Assembly (NCBI GenBank): GCA_002841275.1
Contig: PHET01000013.1
Span: forward strand, 1-64,000
Direction: 5' to 3'
DNA length: 64,000 bases
Source: Actinobacteria bacterium HGW-Actinobacteria-7
GTDB taxonomy: Bacteria; Actinomycetota; Coriobacteriia; Anaerosomatales; PHET01
Every line of letters begins with the position of its first letter. The stretch's first letter is position 1. Shown here piece by piece: positions 27,618 through 37,139 of this stretch. Made by a program: the position numbers and the translations under genes. A model generated the notes under the pieces. It worked only from the letters and a program-made list of their open reading frames with translations, ran no database searches and was not told the origin of the DNA.

Positions 27618-28447
27618 CGCTGGCCACCGCCATGCGTCAAGCTGCGAGCGGCCTCAGCGGGATCCAGGGTGTATGGCATGTCTGCCGAGCGGCGAGAAGC
27701 AGCAAGTCGCTGGACCTCGAGCACGTCCGGCGCACGCAAGCCGACACGGTCGAACATCGAGGGCGTGGCGACAAGCTCCCTCGGTGTGGAAGACAGAGCA
27801 CAACCGCCTCCGCTCAGGACGATCACACGGTCCGCGTCGGCCAGGAACTCCTCGGCACCGTGGCTCACAACCACCACGCCCGCTTTGGCTCGCGCCTCCA
27901 GTAGAAGTGACCGCATGGCCCGCCGGCCCTTCGCATCCAAACCGGCAGTAGGCTCATCAGCAAGCAGATAGCGTGGGTGGAACGCGAGCACGCCAGCTAT
28001 CGCGACACGCCGGGCCTCACCACCGGATAGTGAGAACGGAGAGCGGTCCTTGAATGTCGCGGGGTCGAGCCCGACGGCGCGTAGTGACTCTGTCGCAGAG
28101 GCGAGTGCCTCTTCACGGCTCGCTCCCATGTTCCTCGGTCCGAAGGCGACGTCCTCCAGCACCGTGTCTGCAAAAAGCTGCGACTCTGCGTCCTGGAATA
28201 TGAGGCCGACGACGCCCCGCGCAGAGCCCCGATCCAGTGAGACACCATCCAGTACCGCCTCGCCCTCGTCCGCTCTCAACAGCCCGGCTGCTATCCGTAG
28301 AAGCGTGGACTTACCGGAGCCCGTCGCACCCAACACCAGAACCAGTTCTCCGGGTGCCACTTCGAGTGAGACGTCGTGGAGTGCGCGCATACCGAAAGAC
28401 GTACCACGTCCGTAGGTGTAGCCGATGGAGACTAGGCTCAGCGACAC
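27614..28447 (-). CDS. ecfA2: ECF transporter ATPase EcfA2
   Basis: The 277-aa ABC ATPase has Walker A GATGSGKST near residue 40, the Q-loop in GLIFQDAESQLFA near 83, the signature FSLSGGEARRVAIAG near 135 and Walker B RYLLADEPTAGLD. It forms a heterodimer with EcfA1. The GTG start has GGAGG upstream and lies within the last ten bases of ecfA1, so translation is coupled. The 1/2 numbering is by gene order only. Confidence 0.93.
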   Translation of the reverse strand: MSLSLVSIGYTYGRGTSFGMRALHDVSLEVAPGELVLVLGATGSGKSTLLRIAAGLLRADEGEAVLDGVSLDRGSARGVVGLIFQDAESQLFADTVLEDVAFGPRNMGASREEALASATESLRAVGLDPATFKDRSPFSLSGGEARRVAIAGVLAFHPRYLLADEPTAGLDAKGRRAMRSLLLEARAKAGVVVVSHGAEEFLADADRVIVLSGGGCALSSTPRELVATPSMFDRVGLRAPDVLEVQRLAASRRSADMPYTLDPAEAARSLTHGGGQR

Positions 28448-29268
28448 AGCGCCTCCACTATCGCGGCGGGCGTGGAAGCGGCACGGGGAACGACGATCCC
28501 GTGATCGCGCAGCTCCTCCGCCAGTGTCAAGAGAGGCGAAAGCTCAAGCGACCAACTCTCCAGCCGGTCTGTCGCACAGAGCAGATCCCCCGGCGAACCA
28601 TCGAACACGATACAGCCCTCGTGCATGACCAGGGCGCGGGAGGCCCTCATCGCCTCGGAGAGATCATGCGTCACATGAATCACCGACCGTCCGGAATCTG
28701 CAACGGCCTCCAGGACATCAAGCACCTCCACTCGGCCCACCGGGTCCAGCATGGACGTCGGCTCGTCAAGGACCAGCCAGTGCGGTTGCATTGCCAGAGC
28801 ACCTGCAATCGCCAGTCGCTGCTTTTGGCCACCGGACAGCAGATGTGGCTCTCGCCGTTCGAGCCCGCACAGACCCACGGACTCCAGCGCCCACGCGACG
28901 CGCTCCCGAATCACATCGCGCGCAAGACCGAGGTTCTCCGGTCCGAACGCCACGTCGTCCTCCACCGAAGTCGCAACGATCTGGTCGTCGGGATTCTGGA
29001 ACACCACGCTCACTGATTCTCGAATCGTGCCGATTCCCGCTTCATCATGCGTGCCGATTCCATTGACGGTGATCTCACCAGAAGATGGGAGAAGCAAGCC
29101 GTTGATGAGTCTGACGAGGGTGGACTTGCCCGATCCGTTCGCGCCCAGAACCGCGACATACTCCGCGGGACCGATATCGAGCGAAACGTCCCGAACGGCG
29201 GGTACCGAATGCGCCCCCGTCGTGTAGCTGTGACTCACCGTATCGAAACGAATCAGTGGTTCATCCAA
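28438..29268 (-). CDS. ecfA1: ECF transporter ATPase EcfA1
   Basis: This 276-aa ABC ATPase carries Walker A GANGSGKST near residue 40, the Q-loop in VVFQNPDDQIVA near 88, the LLSGGQKQRLAIAGA signature near 142 and Walker B HWLVLDEPTSMLD. It energises the shared ECF transporter with EcfA2 and EcfT. It is the first gene of the ECF module and follows the hairpin after rplQ, so read-through or an unseen promoter must drive it. Confidence 0.94.
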   Translation of the reverse strand: MDEPLIRFDTVSHSYTTGAHSVPAVRDVSLDIGPAEYVAVLGANGSGKSTLVRLINGLLLPSSGEITVNGIGTHDEAGIGTIRESVSVVFQNPDDQIVATSVEDDVAFGPENLGLARDVIRERVAWALESVGLCGLERREPHLLSGGQKQRLAIAGALAMQPHWLVLDEPTSMLDPVGRVEVLDVLEAVADSGRSVIHVTHDLSEAMRASRALVMHEGCIVFDGSPGDLLCATDRLESWSLELSPLLTLAEELRDHGIVVPRAASTPAAIVEALCR

Positions 29269-29299
29269 TCATCAGAACATGCGGACCACCTGTAGACAG

Positions 29300-29330
29300 A
29301 TGTGAGGGCCCCCAATGGGAGCCCTCACAT
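29300..29330 (-). terminator. Hairpin terminator after rplQ
   Basis: A 10-bp perfect stem (ATGTGAGGGC / GCCCTCACAT) with an 11-nt loop lies 36 bases after the rplQ stop. It is followed on the minus strand by CTGTCT, a weak T-tract, so it may only partly separate the alpha operon from the ECF genes. Confidence 0.6.
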
Positions 29331-29365
29331 GTTACCGCTGCTCGCCTTCTCAGGCGTATCGACTA

Positions 29366-29716
29366 CTAGTCAACGAGCTCCATGATCACCATCGGAGCGG
29401 CGTCGCCCTTGCGCGGGCCTAGTTTCAGGATGCGCGTGTAGCCGCCTTCGCGACCCTCAAAGCGGTCCTTCTCCGAGAAGATCTTGGCAACGACTTCCTT
29501 GTTGCCGAGCGCCGCGATGGCCAGACGACGCGAATGCACATCGCCCTTCTTTGCCCACGTGACGGTCTTCTCTACGAGCGGACGAACCTCTTTGGCGCGG
29601 GTCTCAGTTGTCTTGATACGGTCGTTCGCGAGCACCGCGATGGCGAGGCTCTTGAGCATCGCCTTGGTGTGCGAAGCGTCCGTGCCCAGCTTGCGACCCT
29701 TCTTAAGGTGTCTCAT
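29366..29716 (-). CDS. rplQ: 50S ribosomal protein L17
   Basis: The 116-aa L17 begins [20 protein letters not shown] and carries the conserved [23 protein letters not shown] segment near residue 25. It contributes to the 50S exit-tunnel region. It is the last gene of the alpha operon, 16 bases after rpoA, and is followed by a hairpin. Confidence 0.98.
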   Translation of the reverse strand: MRHLKKGRKLGTDASHTKAMLKSLAIAVLANDRIKTTETRAKEVRPLVEKTVTWAKKGDVHSRRLAIAALGNKEVVAKIFSEKDRFEGREGGYTRILKLGPRKGDAAPMVIMELVD

Positions 29717-29732
29717 CTTCAGCGAACTCCTG

Positions 29733-30671
29733 TTACTGCTTCAGGTTGAGGCCCATGGACACGAGCTTGTCCTTGACCTCTTCGATGGACTTCGCGCCGA
29801 AGTTGCGGATGTTGAGCAGATCCTGCTCAGAGCATTCCGTCAACTGACCGATCGTGTTAACACCCTGGCGCTTCAGGCAGTTGTAGGAGCGAACCGTCAG
29901 GTCCAACTCCTCGATCGGCGTGTCGAGCACGCTCTCGCCTTCGTCAACGGCGGCAGCGAAGATGCCTTCCTCAGAGAGAGGAGTCGATGCCTGGTCGACG
30001 AAGAGCATCATGTGCTCGTCAATGATACGACCTGCACGAGCGACTGCGTCGCTCGCATCAAGTGCACCGTTGGTCTCAACTTCGAGCGTGATCTTGTCGT
30101 AGTCAGTCCGCTGGCCCACACGCGTGTTCTCCACGACGTAGGTGCAACGGCATACCGGCGAGAACAGCGAATCCACCGTGATCACGCCGATAGGATCCTC
30201 TGCCCGCTTGTTGCGGTCAGCAGAGACGTAGCCGCGGCCGACGCCGATGCGAATGCTCATCTCGAGCTTGGCACCCTCGTTCAGCGTAGCGATAACGTGC
30301 TCGGGATTGACCAGTTCAAACTCGGACGGGACTTTGAGATCCGCGCCGGTGACGACCAACGGTCCGGTCACGGACAGTGTCGCGACGGCATCACCGTTCC
30401 CGATCTCGGTATCTCGGAATACAAGCCCCTTCACATTGAGCACGATGTCCGTGACATCCTCGCGCACGCCATCGATAGAGGCGAACTCGTGCTGGATGCC
30501 CTCGATTCGAATCGAGGTAGCGGCCGCGCCCTGGAGCGATGACAACAGCACGCGACGCATGCAGTTGCCGAGCGTGTAGCCGAAACCGCGCTCGAGCGGC
30601 TCCACTATGAATCGTGCGACTCGGTCATCGATACGGTCGACCGTGACCTGGGGCCTCATGAACTCTGTCAT
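29733..30671 (-). CDS. rpoA: RNA polymerase subunit alpha
   Basis: The 312-aa alpha subunit nucleates RNAP assembly. The N-terminal dimerisation domain contains [23 protein letters not shown] near residue 35. The C-terminal HhH domain has [12 protein letters not shown] and FGAKSIEEV, keeping the residues equivalent to E. coli R265, N268, C269, G296, K298 and S299 for UP-element contacts. ATG 30671 with GGGAGG seven bases upstream is preferred to the TTG one codon earlier. This domain resembles the extra C-terminal domain on RpoC in the same window. Confidence 0.98.
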   Translation of the reverse strand: MTEFMRPQVTVDRIDDRVARFIVEPLERGFGYTLGNCMRRVLLSSLQGAAATSIRIEGIQHEFASIDGVREDVTDIVLNVKGLVFRDTEIGNGDAVATLSVTGPLVVTGADLKVPSEFELVNPEHVIATLNEGAKLEMSIRIGVGRGYVSADRNKRAEDPIGVITVDSLFSPVCRCTYVVENTRVGQRTDYDKITLEVETNGALDASDAVARAGRIIDEHMMLFVDQASTPLSEEGIFAAAVDEGESVLDTPIEELDLTVRSYNCLKRQGVNTIGQLTECSEQDLLNIRNFGAKSIEEVKDKLVSMGLNLKQ

Positions 30672-30700
30672 CAAGCAGCCTCCCTGGCTTCTCGGTCCAA

Positions 30701-31327
30701 CTACTTGGAGTACAGCTCGACGATCAGCTGCTCGCGAACAGGAGCATCGATCATCTCGCGTGTCGGCAATGACAGGACCTTGCCCTGCAGCTTCTCGATA
30801 TCAACCTCGAGCCAGCCAGGAACTTCGATCTTCTCGGACGCGATAAGCGCCGTCTTGATCACCAGAAGGTCCTTGGACTTCACGCCAACAGCCACGAGAT
30901 CCCCACCGCGAACACGGTAGGACGGGATGTTCACACGGTGTCCGTTGACCATCACGTGATTGTGACGAACGATCTGGCGAGCCTCGTCGCGCGACTTCGC
31001 GAAGCCGAGGCGATAGACGACGTTGTCAAGTCGGCTCTCGAGAATCCGAAGCAGGTTCTCGCCGGTGATGCCGGTCTGACGGCTCGCCAGCTCGTAGTAG
31101 CCTCGGAACTGCTTCTCGAGCAACCCATAGATACGCTTGGTCTTCTGCTTCTCACGAAGCTGTACGCGGTATTCACTGTCGCGCGGCCGCTTCTTCCCCG
31201 CCTGACCAGGCGGGTACGGACGACGCTCTATGGCGCACTTGTCGCCGTAGCAGCGATCGCCCTTAAGGAAGAGCTTGATCCCTTCGCGGCGGCACAGGCG
31301 GCAATCCGCCCCGGTGTAACGTGCCAT
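30701..31327 (-). CDS. rpsD: 30S ribosomal protein S4 (zinc-binding form)
   Basis: The 208-aa S4 is a primary 16S rRNA binder and, in many bacteria, an operon autoregulator. It has four N-terminal cysteines (DCRLC near residue 8, then DRCYGDKC near 24), so it is the zinc-type paralog, and the S4 RNA-binding domain around [20 protein letters not shown]. It lies between rpsK and rpoA in the standard order. Confidence 0.98.
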   Translation of the reverse strand: MARYTGADCRLCRREGIKLFLKGDRCYGDKCAIERRPYPPGQAGKKRPRDSEYRVQLREKQKTKRIYGLLEKQFRGYYELASRQTGITGENLLRILESRLDNVVYRLGFAKSRDEARQIVRHNHVMVNGHRVNIPSYRVRGGDLVAVGVKSKDLLVIKTALIASEKIEVPGWLEVDIEKLQGKVLSLPTREMIDAPVREQLIVELYSK

Positions 31328-31353
31328 CTTCTTCGATTCCCTTCAGGTAAAAG

Positions 31354-31755
31354 CTAGACCCGGCGACGCTTGCGAGGCCGGCAGCCGTTGTGCGGAACAG
31401 GGGTGCAATCCTGGATGGCCGAAATCTCAAGGCCAGCAGCCTGCAGTGAACGGACCGCGGTCTCACGACCTGAGCCCGGTCCCTTGACGAACACGGCAAC
31501 CTTGCGGAGTCCGTGCTCCTGAGCCATCTTCGCAGCGGCCTCGGCGGCCATCTGTGCTGCGAACGGTGTGGACTTCCGCGAACCCTTGAAGCCCACAGTG
31601 CCGGCGCTCTGCCAGGAGATCACGTTGCCCGAAGGGTCGGTGATGGTCACAATCGTGTTGTTGAAAGTGCTCTTGATGTGCGCCTGGCCGACGGCAATAT
31701 TCTTACGCTCGCTACGCTTGAGGCGAGTACGCACGTTCTTCTTCTTAGCGGCCAT
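31354..31755 (-). CDS. rpsK: 30S ribosomal protein S11
   Basis: The 133-aa S11 is an inner platform protein of the 30S subunit. It carries [20 protein letters not shown] near residue 26 and ends in the conserved [18 protein letters not shown]. It starts two bases downstream of the rpsM stop in the usual rpsM-rpsK-rpsD order. Confidence 0.99.
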   Translation of the reverse strand: MAAKKKNVRTRLKRSERKNIAVGQAHIKSTFNNTIVTITDPSGNVISWQSAGTVGFKGSRKSTPFAAQMAAEAAAKMAQEHGLRKVAVFVKGPGSGRETAVRSLQAAGLEISAIQDCTPVPHNGCRPRKRRRV

Positions 31756-31757
31756 GC

Positions 31758-32132
31758 TTACTTGCCCTTCTTCTTTGCGCCGATCTGGCGACGCGGACCC
31801 TTACGGGTGCGCGCGTTGGTGTGAGTGCGCTGACCGCGGACCGGCAGGCCCTTGCGGTGGCGCAGGCCGCGGTAGCAGCCGATCTCCATCAGACGCTTGA
31901 TGTTCTGCGCGACCTCGCGACGAAGATCTCCTTCGATCTTGAGATTCTTGTCGATGTACTCACGCAGACGAACGACCTCTTCTTCCGTAAGGTCGCGAAC
32001 TCGTGTGTCCGGGCTGATGCCGGACTCACGCAATATGAGCTGGCTGGTCGTAAGACCAATACCAAGAATGTAGGTCAGGCCGACTTCAACGCGCTTCTCG
32101 CGCGGCAGATCGACACCTGCGATTCGGGCCAC
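31758..32132 (-). CDS. rpsM: 30S ribosomal protein S13
   Basis: The 124-aa S13 starts [21 protein letters not shown], has the HhH-like [13 protein letters not shown] segment, the [19 protein letters not shown] motif near residue 87 and a basic C-terminal tail ([14 protein letters not shown]). It contacts P-site tRNA and the subunit interface. It follows rpmJ by 12 bases. Confidence 0.99.
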   Translation of the reverse strand: MARIAGVDLPREKRVEVGLTYILGIGLTTSQLILRESGISPDTRVRDLTEEEVVRLREYIDKNLKIEGDLRREVAQNIKRLMEIGCYRGLRHRKGLPVRGQRTHTNARTRKGPRRQIGAKKKGK

Positions 32133-32144
32133 TCGTGCTCCCTC

Positions 32145-32258
32145 CTAGCCCTGGCGCTGCTTATGGCGCGGGTTCTCACAAATGACGAGAACTCGGCCAT
32201 GGCGCCGGATCACTTTGCACTTATCACACATCTTCTTGACGGAAGGACGTACCTTCAT
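32145..32258 (-). CDS. rpmJ: 50S ribosomal protein L36 (zinc-binding form)
   Basis: Too short for the ORF track. The 37-aa product begins [20 protein letters not shown] and continues [16 protein letters not shown], the complete L36 with the Cys-Cys-Cys-His zinc site. Both the length and the position between infA and rpsM are as expected. A GGAAG-type Shine-Dalgarno precedes the ATG at 32258. Confidence 0.97.
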   Translation of the reverse strand: MKVRPSVKKMCDKCKVIRRHGRVLVICENPRHKQRQG

Positions 32259-32383
32259 CGTTCTCGTCTTCCTTTCGGCGATTCACTTCTATATTCACGC
32301 CCAGCCGCAGGCATTGGTTTTCTGACTTTCGTGGATGTGGCTAACACGCCGCCGGGAGTGTCCACTTCCCTCTTAAAGACGTC
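32259..32383. other. Spacer between infA and rpmJ
   Basis: The 125-bp spacer holds no ORF. A TATAGA box is visible on the minus strand at 32289-32294, but without a convincing -35, so an extra promoter for rpmJ-rpsM-rpsK-rpsD-rpoA is possible and unproven. Confidence 0.3.
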
Positions 32384-32605
32384 CTACTTGTAGCGGTAGG
32401 TGATTCTTCCCCGACTCAAATCATAGGGTGACAGCTCAACGACGACCTTATCTCCCGGCAAAATACGTATGTAGTGCATACGCATCTTCCCAGAGATGTG
32501 AGCCAGAACCTTGTGCCCATTCTCCAGCTCAACGCGAAACATCGCATTGGGTAGAGGCTCGGTCACCGTGCCTTCGAGCTCGATAGCGTCGTCCTTCTTC
32601 GTCAC
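32384..32605 (-). CDS. infA: Translation initiation factor IF-1
   Basis: The ORF track gives 97 aa from an upstream in-frame ATG, but GTG 32605 with AAGGAG upstream gives the standard 73-aa OB-fold protein starting (V/M)[13 protein letters not shown] and ending [14 protein letters not shown]-1 occupies the A site during initiation. A promoter is visible 43 bases upstream, so infA may begin a transcription unit that continues into rpmJ and the alpha operon. Confidence 0.97.
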   Translation of the reverse strand: MTKKDDAIELEGTVTEPLPNAMFRVELENGHKVLAHISGKMRMHYIRILPGDKVVVELSPYDLSRGRITYRYK

Positions 32606-32647
32606 TCTATGTTTACTCCTTGAAGGGGCCTGAATCCGCAAGTGAAT

Positions 32648-32676
32648 ATGGTATCTCAGCGCGGCACAAGCGTCCA
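32648..32676 (-). promoter_or_regulatory. Candidate sigma-A promoter upstream of infA
   Basis: On the minus strand TGGACG (32671-32676) and TACCAT (32648-32653) are separated by 17 bases in the map-infA gap. The TACCAT box is identical to that of the tRNA-Tyr promoter. Each hexamer has one or two mismatches to consensus. Confidence 0.55.
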
Positions 32677-32712
32677 CACATTTCTTTCACGCACAAAACG
32701 ACATGCTCCAGA

Positions 32713-33462
32713 TCACTCCGCCGTCAGGACCAGCGGACCATTCTCAGTGATTGCCACCGTGTGCTCGAAATGGGCTGAGAGTGAGCCATCCCGGGTCACA
32801 ACTGTCCAGCCGTCCGCCAGCGCATCGACCTCGTGCCCGCCCGAGTTGATCATCGGCTCGATTGCCAAGACCATGCCTATCTCAAGCCGTGGGCCGGTTC
32901 CCGCGACTCCATAGTTCGGAACGTTGGGGTCTTCGTGCATGGCGCGACCGATGCCATGGCCAACGTACTCTCGGACAACGCCGAATCCCGCCACCTCGGC
33001 GACTTCCTGAACAGCAGCGCCGATATCGTAGAGCCGGTTGCCCTTCACGCATCGCGCGATACCGGCAGCCAGCGACGCCTCCGTCACGTGGAGTAGCCGA
33101 GAGGCCAGCTCTGACACCGTTCCGACCGCGAAGGTGCTCGCGTTGTCTCCGTAGTACCCATCGATGAGTGCGCCCACATCCACAGAGATGATGTCGCCCT
33201 CTTTCAGGGTGATACCTGCAGACGGAATACCATGCACGACCTGTGAGTTCAAAGACGTGCACAGCGTAGCGGGGAACCCATGGTACCCCTTGAAGGCCGG
33301 CACTGCGCCGTCCTCCCTGATAGCTGCTTCGGCAATGGCGTCGAGTTGGGCCGTTGTAGCTCCAGGACGTACAGCCTCGCCCACGAGACGAAGAGCCCGG
33401 GCGCTGATACGCCCGGCCTCCCTCATAGTCTCGATTTCAGCTGCGGACTTGCGGACAATCAC
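32713..33462 (-). CDS. map: Methionine aminopeptidase, type I
   Basis: The 249-aa enzyme removes the initiator Met from new proteins. Metal ligands are visible in ISVDVGALIDGYYGDNA (two Asp, near residue 95), the HGIGRAMHEDPNVPNYG stretch (His near 168) and MVLAIEPMI (Glu near 203), with the last Glu near the C-terminus. There is no N-terminal zinc-finger extension. The start is GTG 33462, six bases after the adk stop, with only a weak Shine-Dalgarno. Confidence 0.97.
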   Translation of the reverse strand: MIVRKSAAEIETMREAGRISARALRLVGEAVRPGATTAQLDAIAEAAIREDGAVPAFKGYHGFPATLCTSLNSQVVHGIPSAGITLKEGDIISVDVGALIDGYYGDNASTFAVGTVSELASRLLHVTEASLAAGIARCVKGNRLYDIGAAVQEVAEVAGFGVVREYVGHGIGRAMHEDPNVPNYGVAGTGPRLEIGMVLAIEPMINSGGHEVDALADGWTVVTRDGSLSAHFEHTVAITENGPLVLTAE

Positions 33463-33468
33463 GTGAGG

Positions 33469-34098
33469 CTACGCTCCCAGCGCCGCGCGGACATCGGCCC
33501 ACACGGTGTCAACGGGGCGATCACCGTCGATCTCATGCAGCAGACCCTTAGCCTGGTAGTAGTCGATAAGCGGAGCCGTCGACTTCTCATAGACACTGAG
33601 GCGGTTGCGAACGGTCGCCTCGTTGTCGTCATCACGCTGGTAGAGCGCCCCACCGCATGCGGTGCAACTGAGCCCCTCTGACACACTGGTGATCCGTCCA
33701 CACTGCCGACACGAGCGGCGAGCGGTCAGACGGCCTACGATGACCTCGGGATCGACGATGACGGCGACAGCCGAATCAATCGTCTTGCCCACCGAGGCAA
33801 GCTCGCTATCGAGTACCTCCGCCTGAGCTTTGGTACGCGGGAAGCCGTCGAGGATGAAGCCCTTTCCCGTGTCCGGCTGGGAAAGCCGCTCCTTCACGAG
33901 ACCCACGACGATCGAGTCCGGCACAAGCTCACCGGCATCCATGAACCGCTTGGCCTCAAGCCCGAGAAGGGACCTGTTGGTAACGGCCGCACGCAGAATG
34001 TCACCGGTCGAGATATGAGGCAATCCATACGCCTCGATGATCTTGGCCGCCTGAGTGCCCTTGCCGGCTCCTGGCGCGCCCAACAGAACGATGTTCAT
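33469..34098 (-). CDS. adk: Adenylate kinase (zinc LID form)
   Basis: The 209-aa enzyme interconverts AMP, ADP and ATP. The P-loop is GAPGAGKGTQ near residue 7. The LID domain carries four cysteines (CRQCG and CTACG, near 130-150), which marks the zinc-binding form. ATG 34098, five bases after GGGGAG, is preferred to the GTG at 34104 given in the track. It sits between secY and map in the classic spc-operon tail. Confidence 0.97.
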   Translation of the reverse strand: MNIVLLGAPGAGKGTQAAKIIEAYGLPHISTGDILRAAVTNRSLLGLEAKRFMDAGELVPDSIVVGLVKERLSQPDTGKGFILDGFPRTKAQAEVLDSELASVGKTIDSAVAVIVDPEVIVGRLTARRSCRQCGRITSVSEGLSCTACGGALYQRDDDNEATVRNRLSVYEKSTAPLIDYYQAKGLLHEIDGDRPVDTVWADVRAALGA

Positions 34099-34121
34099 GC
34101 CCACTCCCCTTCGCGCAGTGC

Positions 34122-35396
34122 CTACTTGAAGAAACCGTCGTAGTGCCGCATCTTCAGCTGGCTTTCGATCTGGGTCATCGTCTCAAGCGCGACGCCTACC
34201 ATGATGAGGATCGAGGTGCCGCCAAACTGCCTGACGAGCGTGTTCTGTGTGGCCGAGAAGATCATCGACGGAACAACCGCGATCACACCCAAGAACAATG
34301 CGCCAGGGAAGGTGATCCTGTTGAGCACGTTCTCGATGTAGCGGACCGTCGCTGTGCCGGGTCGAACTCCCGGGATGAACCCACCGTTCTTGCGAAGGTT
34401 GTCCGAGAGGTCGATCGGGTTAAAGACCAGCGCCGTGTAGAAGTAGGTGAAGAACACGATCAACACGAACTCAAGTGACCAGTTCAACGGACCGTTGGCC
34501 AGCGCGTTCGCGCCCTGTGTGAGCCAAGCAGGCGGGTTGGGGACCAACTGGCTGAGCTGCAACGGAAAGAACAGAATCGCAGACGCGAAGATGATCGGAA
34601 CCACGTTTGCCCCGTTGATCTTCAGCGGGATGTACGTGCCGCTTCCGCCGTAGACCCTGCGCCCGATAACTCGCTTCGCGTACTGCACGGGGATCCGGCG
34701 CTGAGCGCGCTCCATGTAGACGATCGCCGCAATGATGAACAGCACGATCACGAACATCAAGACCGTGAACAGTCCGCTGCCGAACTGCACGGACTGGTAG
34801 ATCGCGATCGGGAATCGCGACACGATACTCGTGAAGATCAGCAGCGACATGCCGTTGCCGATACCCCGCTGAGTGATGAGCTCACCAAACCACATGATGA
34901 GCGCGGTTCCGGCAATCAACGAGATCATGATCACAAGGCTGGTGAACCAGAAGGGCGGCAGTCCTGGACCTGAGGTCGGAAGAGCTCCAGCGACGCTGCG
35001 GAACACTGTGAGCAGGCCCAAGGACGACAACGTAGCGATACCCAGTGTCATATAGCGAGTGATCTGAGTGATCTTGCGCTGACCGGCCTCCCCCTCTTTT
35101 GCCCACCGCTCGACCTGAGGAATAACGCCTTGAAGCAGCTGCATGATAATCGACGAAGTAATGTAGGGCATGATGCCCAACGAAAACACCGCGAACTTCT
35201 CAAGCGCGCCACCGGAGAACAGGCTCAACAGATTGAGCGCTGCCGTGTCCTGCACTTGTGCCTGGATGACGCTTGTGTCCACACCGGGAACCGGGATGAA
35301 CGAACCGACACGGTACAGGGCGATGATGGCGAGCGTGAAAAGAATCTTGCGGCGGAGCTCAGGTACGCGAAACGCGTTGGCAATCGCTGCTAGCAC
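34122..35396 (-). CDS. secY: Protein translocase subunit SecY
   Basis: The 424-aa membrane channel has ten predicted transmembrane helices, the family segment IMPYITSSIIMQLL near residue 75, and the cytoplasmic loop QRRIPVQYAKRVIGRR near 235 that contacts ribosome or SecA. It forms the export channel with SecE, which is encoded at 59609-59917. It overlaps rplO by seven bases. Confidence 0.98.
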   Translation of the reverse strand: MLAAIANAFRVPELRRKILFTLAIIALYRVGSFIPVPGVDTSVIQAQVQDTAALNLLSLFSGGALEKFAVFSLGIMPYITSSIIMQLLQGVIPQVERWAKEGEAGQRKITQITRYMTLGIATLSSLGLLTVFRSVAGALPTSGPGLPPFWFTSLVIMISLIAGTALIMWFGELITQRGIGNGMSLLIFTSIVSRFPIAIYQSVQFGSGLFTVLMFVIVLFIIAAIVYMERAQRRIPVQYAKRVIGRRVYGGSGTYIPLKINGANVVPIIFASAILFFPLQLSQLVPNPPAWLTQGANALANGPLNWSLEFVLIVFFTYFYTALVFNPIDLSDNLRKNGGFIPGVRPGTATVRYIENVLNRITFPGALFLGVIAVVPSMIFSATQNTLVRQFGGTSILIMVGVALETMTQIESQLKMRHYDGFFK

Positions 35397-35839
35397 GACG
35401 TCTCAACCGTCCCCCCTGCGGCCTCGATCTTGGCCTTCGCCGGTCCGGACACCTTGTCTACCTTCACGTCCAACTTCTTGGTCAACTCACCGTCACCCAA
35501 CACCTTGACGAGTTCAGCGGCCGACTTGATGACGCCCTTCTCAACCAGCGTCTCATTGCTGACAAGCTCGCCTTCAGCGTACAGACCGTCGAGGCGAGAC
35601 ACGTTGACCACCGAGTACTCAACGCGGTTGCGGTTGGTGAAACCGGGGAGCTTCGGCATCCGCATGTGCATCGGATTCTGCCCGCCCTCGAATCCCGGGC
35701 CCTTGCCGCCGCCGGCGCGAGACAGCTGGCCATTGTCTCCGCGGCCGGACGTGCTGCCGTGCCCGCTGCCGTTTCCACGGCCAACGCGCTTGCGGTTCTT
35801 GCGTGATCCCGGTGCGGGGAACAGATCGTGAATCTGCAT
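35390..35839 (-). CDS. rplO: 50S ribosomal protein L15
   Basis: The 149-aa L15 begins MQIHDLFPAPGSRKNRKRVGRG and has the long Gly/Arg-rich N-terminal extension (GNGSGHGSTSGRG) that threads into 23S rRNA. The C-terminal globular part has VKVDKVSGPAKAKIEAAGG. It precedes secY with a seven-base overlap. The 153-bp gap from rpmD is larger than usual for this operon. Confidence 0.98.
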   Translation of the reverse strand: MQIHDLFPAPGSRKNRKRVGRGNGSGHGSTSGRGDNGQLSRAGGGKGPGFEGGQNPMHMRMPKLPGFTNRNRVEYSVVNVSRLDGLYAEGELVSNETLVEKGVIKSAAELVKVLGDGELTKKLDVKVDKVSGPAKAKIEAAGGTVETSC

Positions 35840-35992
35840 GACTTGTAACTCCTTCTATATCGCTACCGGCGGTGATTCCGCCGTTGTCGGCCGCTCGCCG
35901 CCGACTGACTTGGCATGACATCTCGGCATCGTATCAGAAGCCGAAGGCCCGACGCATTCGCGCCGGGCCGGAATACTCTAAAACAAGCGCGC
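35840..35992 (-). promoter_or_regulatory. rpmD-rplO spacer with hairpin and extended -10 candidate
   Basis: On the minus strand the spacer holds a 6-bp GC stem (GGCCCG at 35946-35951 / CGGGCC at 35964-35969), followed by TTCGGCTTC, then TGATACGAT, an extended -10-like element (TACGAT at 35928-35933). This could be a partial terminator plus an internal promoter for rplO-secY-adk-map. Confidence 0.4.
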
Positions 35993-36196
35993 CTAGATAT
36001 CCTCGACCTCTACGAGATGCTTCACCTTGAAGATCATCCCGCGAACAGCCGGGTTGTCGACCTGCTCGACCGAGTGACGTATCCGCTTCAGCCCAAGAGC
36101 GCGAAGCGTGGCCCCTTGATCGCCGGGGCAGCTGATGGAGCTCCTGATCTGAGTGACCTTCAACGTCTTGGCCGGAGCCTTCTTCTTAGCTGGCAT
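35993..36196 (-). CDS. rpmD: 50S ribosomal protein L30
   Basis: The 67-aa protein is the short bacterial L30 with the signature KVTQIRSSISCPGDQGATLR and LGLKRIRHSVEQVDNPAVRGM. A short lysine-rich leader (MPAKKKAPAKT) precedes the fold. It starts two bases after the rpsE stop, the usual order. Confidence 0.97.
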   Translation of the reverse strand: MPAKKKAPAKTLKVTQIRSSISCPGDQGATLRALGLKRIRHSVEQVDNPAVRGMIFKVKHLVEVEDI

Positions 36197-36198
36197 AT

Positions 36199-36708
36199 CT
36201 ACTCCTCCCAGCCGTAGATCTGGGCAACCGACTTGCCGCGCCGACGAGCAACCTCTTCTGCGCTTGAAAGCGACTTGAGGCCCTGCGCTGCCGCCTTCAC
36301 CATGTTGAGTGCGTTGTCCGTGCCGAGCGACTTGCTCAGTACATCATGAATGCCGCACAGCTCGAGCAGTGCGCGCACCGGGCCACCGGCGATGATACCG
36401 GTACCGGGAGCGGCGGGCTTGAGCATGACGCGCCCAGCACCGAACACACCGTAGATCTCGTGCGGAATCGTTCCGTTGATAACCGGAACCTTGAACATAT
36501 TCTTCTTGGCGTCCTCGATGCCCTTCTTGATGGCGACCGGGACCTCCTGAGACTTACCCATACCAACACCGACATTGCCAGCGCCGTCGCCCACGACCAC
36601 CAGTGCGGTGAGCGCAAAACGCCGACCACCCTTGACGACCTTGGAGACGCGGTTGATATAGACAACCTTCTCCTGGAGCTCCGACACCGGGGCTTCCCTG
36701 CGTGCCAT
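36199..36708 (-). CDS. rpsE: 30S ribosomal protein S5
   Basis: The track gives 196 aa, but ATG 36708 with GGAGGAAGGT directly upstream gives [20 protein letters not shown], the normal start, and 169 aa. The protein has the [16 protein letters not shown] loop near residue 28 and the [18 protein letters not shown] segment near 103. S5 lies at the mRNA entry site and affects decoding accuracy. Confidence 0.98.
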   Translation of the reverse strand: MARREAPVSELQEKVVYINRVSKVVKGGRRFALTALVVVGDGAGNVGVGMGKSQEVPVAIKKGIEDAKKNMFKVPVINGTIPHEIYGVFGAGRVMLKPAAPGTGIIAGGPVRALLELCGIHDVLSKSLGTDNALNMVKAAAQGLKSLSSAEEVARRRGKSVAQIYGWEE

Positions 36709-36718
36709 ACCTTCCTCC

Positions 36719-37087
36719 CTAGAACTTGAGGCCGGCGCTACGAGCACCGTCTGCCAGAGCTTTGACCCGACCGTGATACAGGCGGCCACCGCGGTCGAAT
36801 ACGACCTCAGTGATACCAGCCTCTAGTGCCCGACGGCCGAGGGCCTCACCAACAGCCTTGGCGGCCTCGATGTTGGAGCCGGACTTGAGGGCCGCCTTCA
36901 TCTCGCTGTCCAGGCTCGACGCCGAAGCGACGGTCAGACCGTTCTTGTCGTCTATGACCTGAGCGTAGATGTGAGCGTTCGTGCGGTTGACGCACAGACG
37001 CGGGCGCTCGGGCATGCCGTTCACCTTACCGCGGACACGGCGGTGGCGGCGGGCCAGTGCTGCCTGCTTCGCCTTGAGCTTGTCCAT
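36719..37087 (-). CDS. rplR: 50S ribosomal protein L18
   Basis: The 122-aa L18 binds 5S rRNA. It has the N-terminal basic stretch [12 protein letters not shown], then [19 protein letters not shown] near residue 28, and ends with the conserved [20 protein letters not shown] near 98. It lies ten bases before rpsE in the spc order. Confidence 0.98.
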   Translation of the reverse strand: MDKLKAKQAALARRHRRVRGKVNGMPERPRLCVNRTNAHIYAQVIDDKNGLTVASASSLDSEMKAALKSGSNIEAAKAVGEALGRRALEAGITEVVFDRGGRLYHGRVKALADGARSAGLKF

Positions 37088-37139
37088 GACCTCGATCTCC
37101 TTGTTTCACGCGGCCCTTGCAGGGCCGAACAGACTCGCG

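Noticed and set aside
28438-29268. ECF ATPases as a cobalt- or biotin-specific transporter
   Set aside because: No substrate-binding S component or CbiM/BioY-like protein is nearby, so only the shared energy-coupling module can be called.
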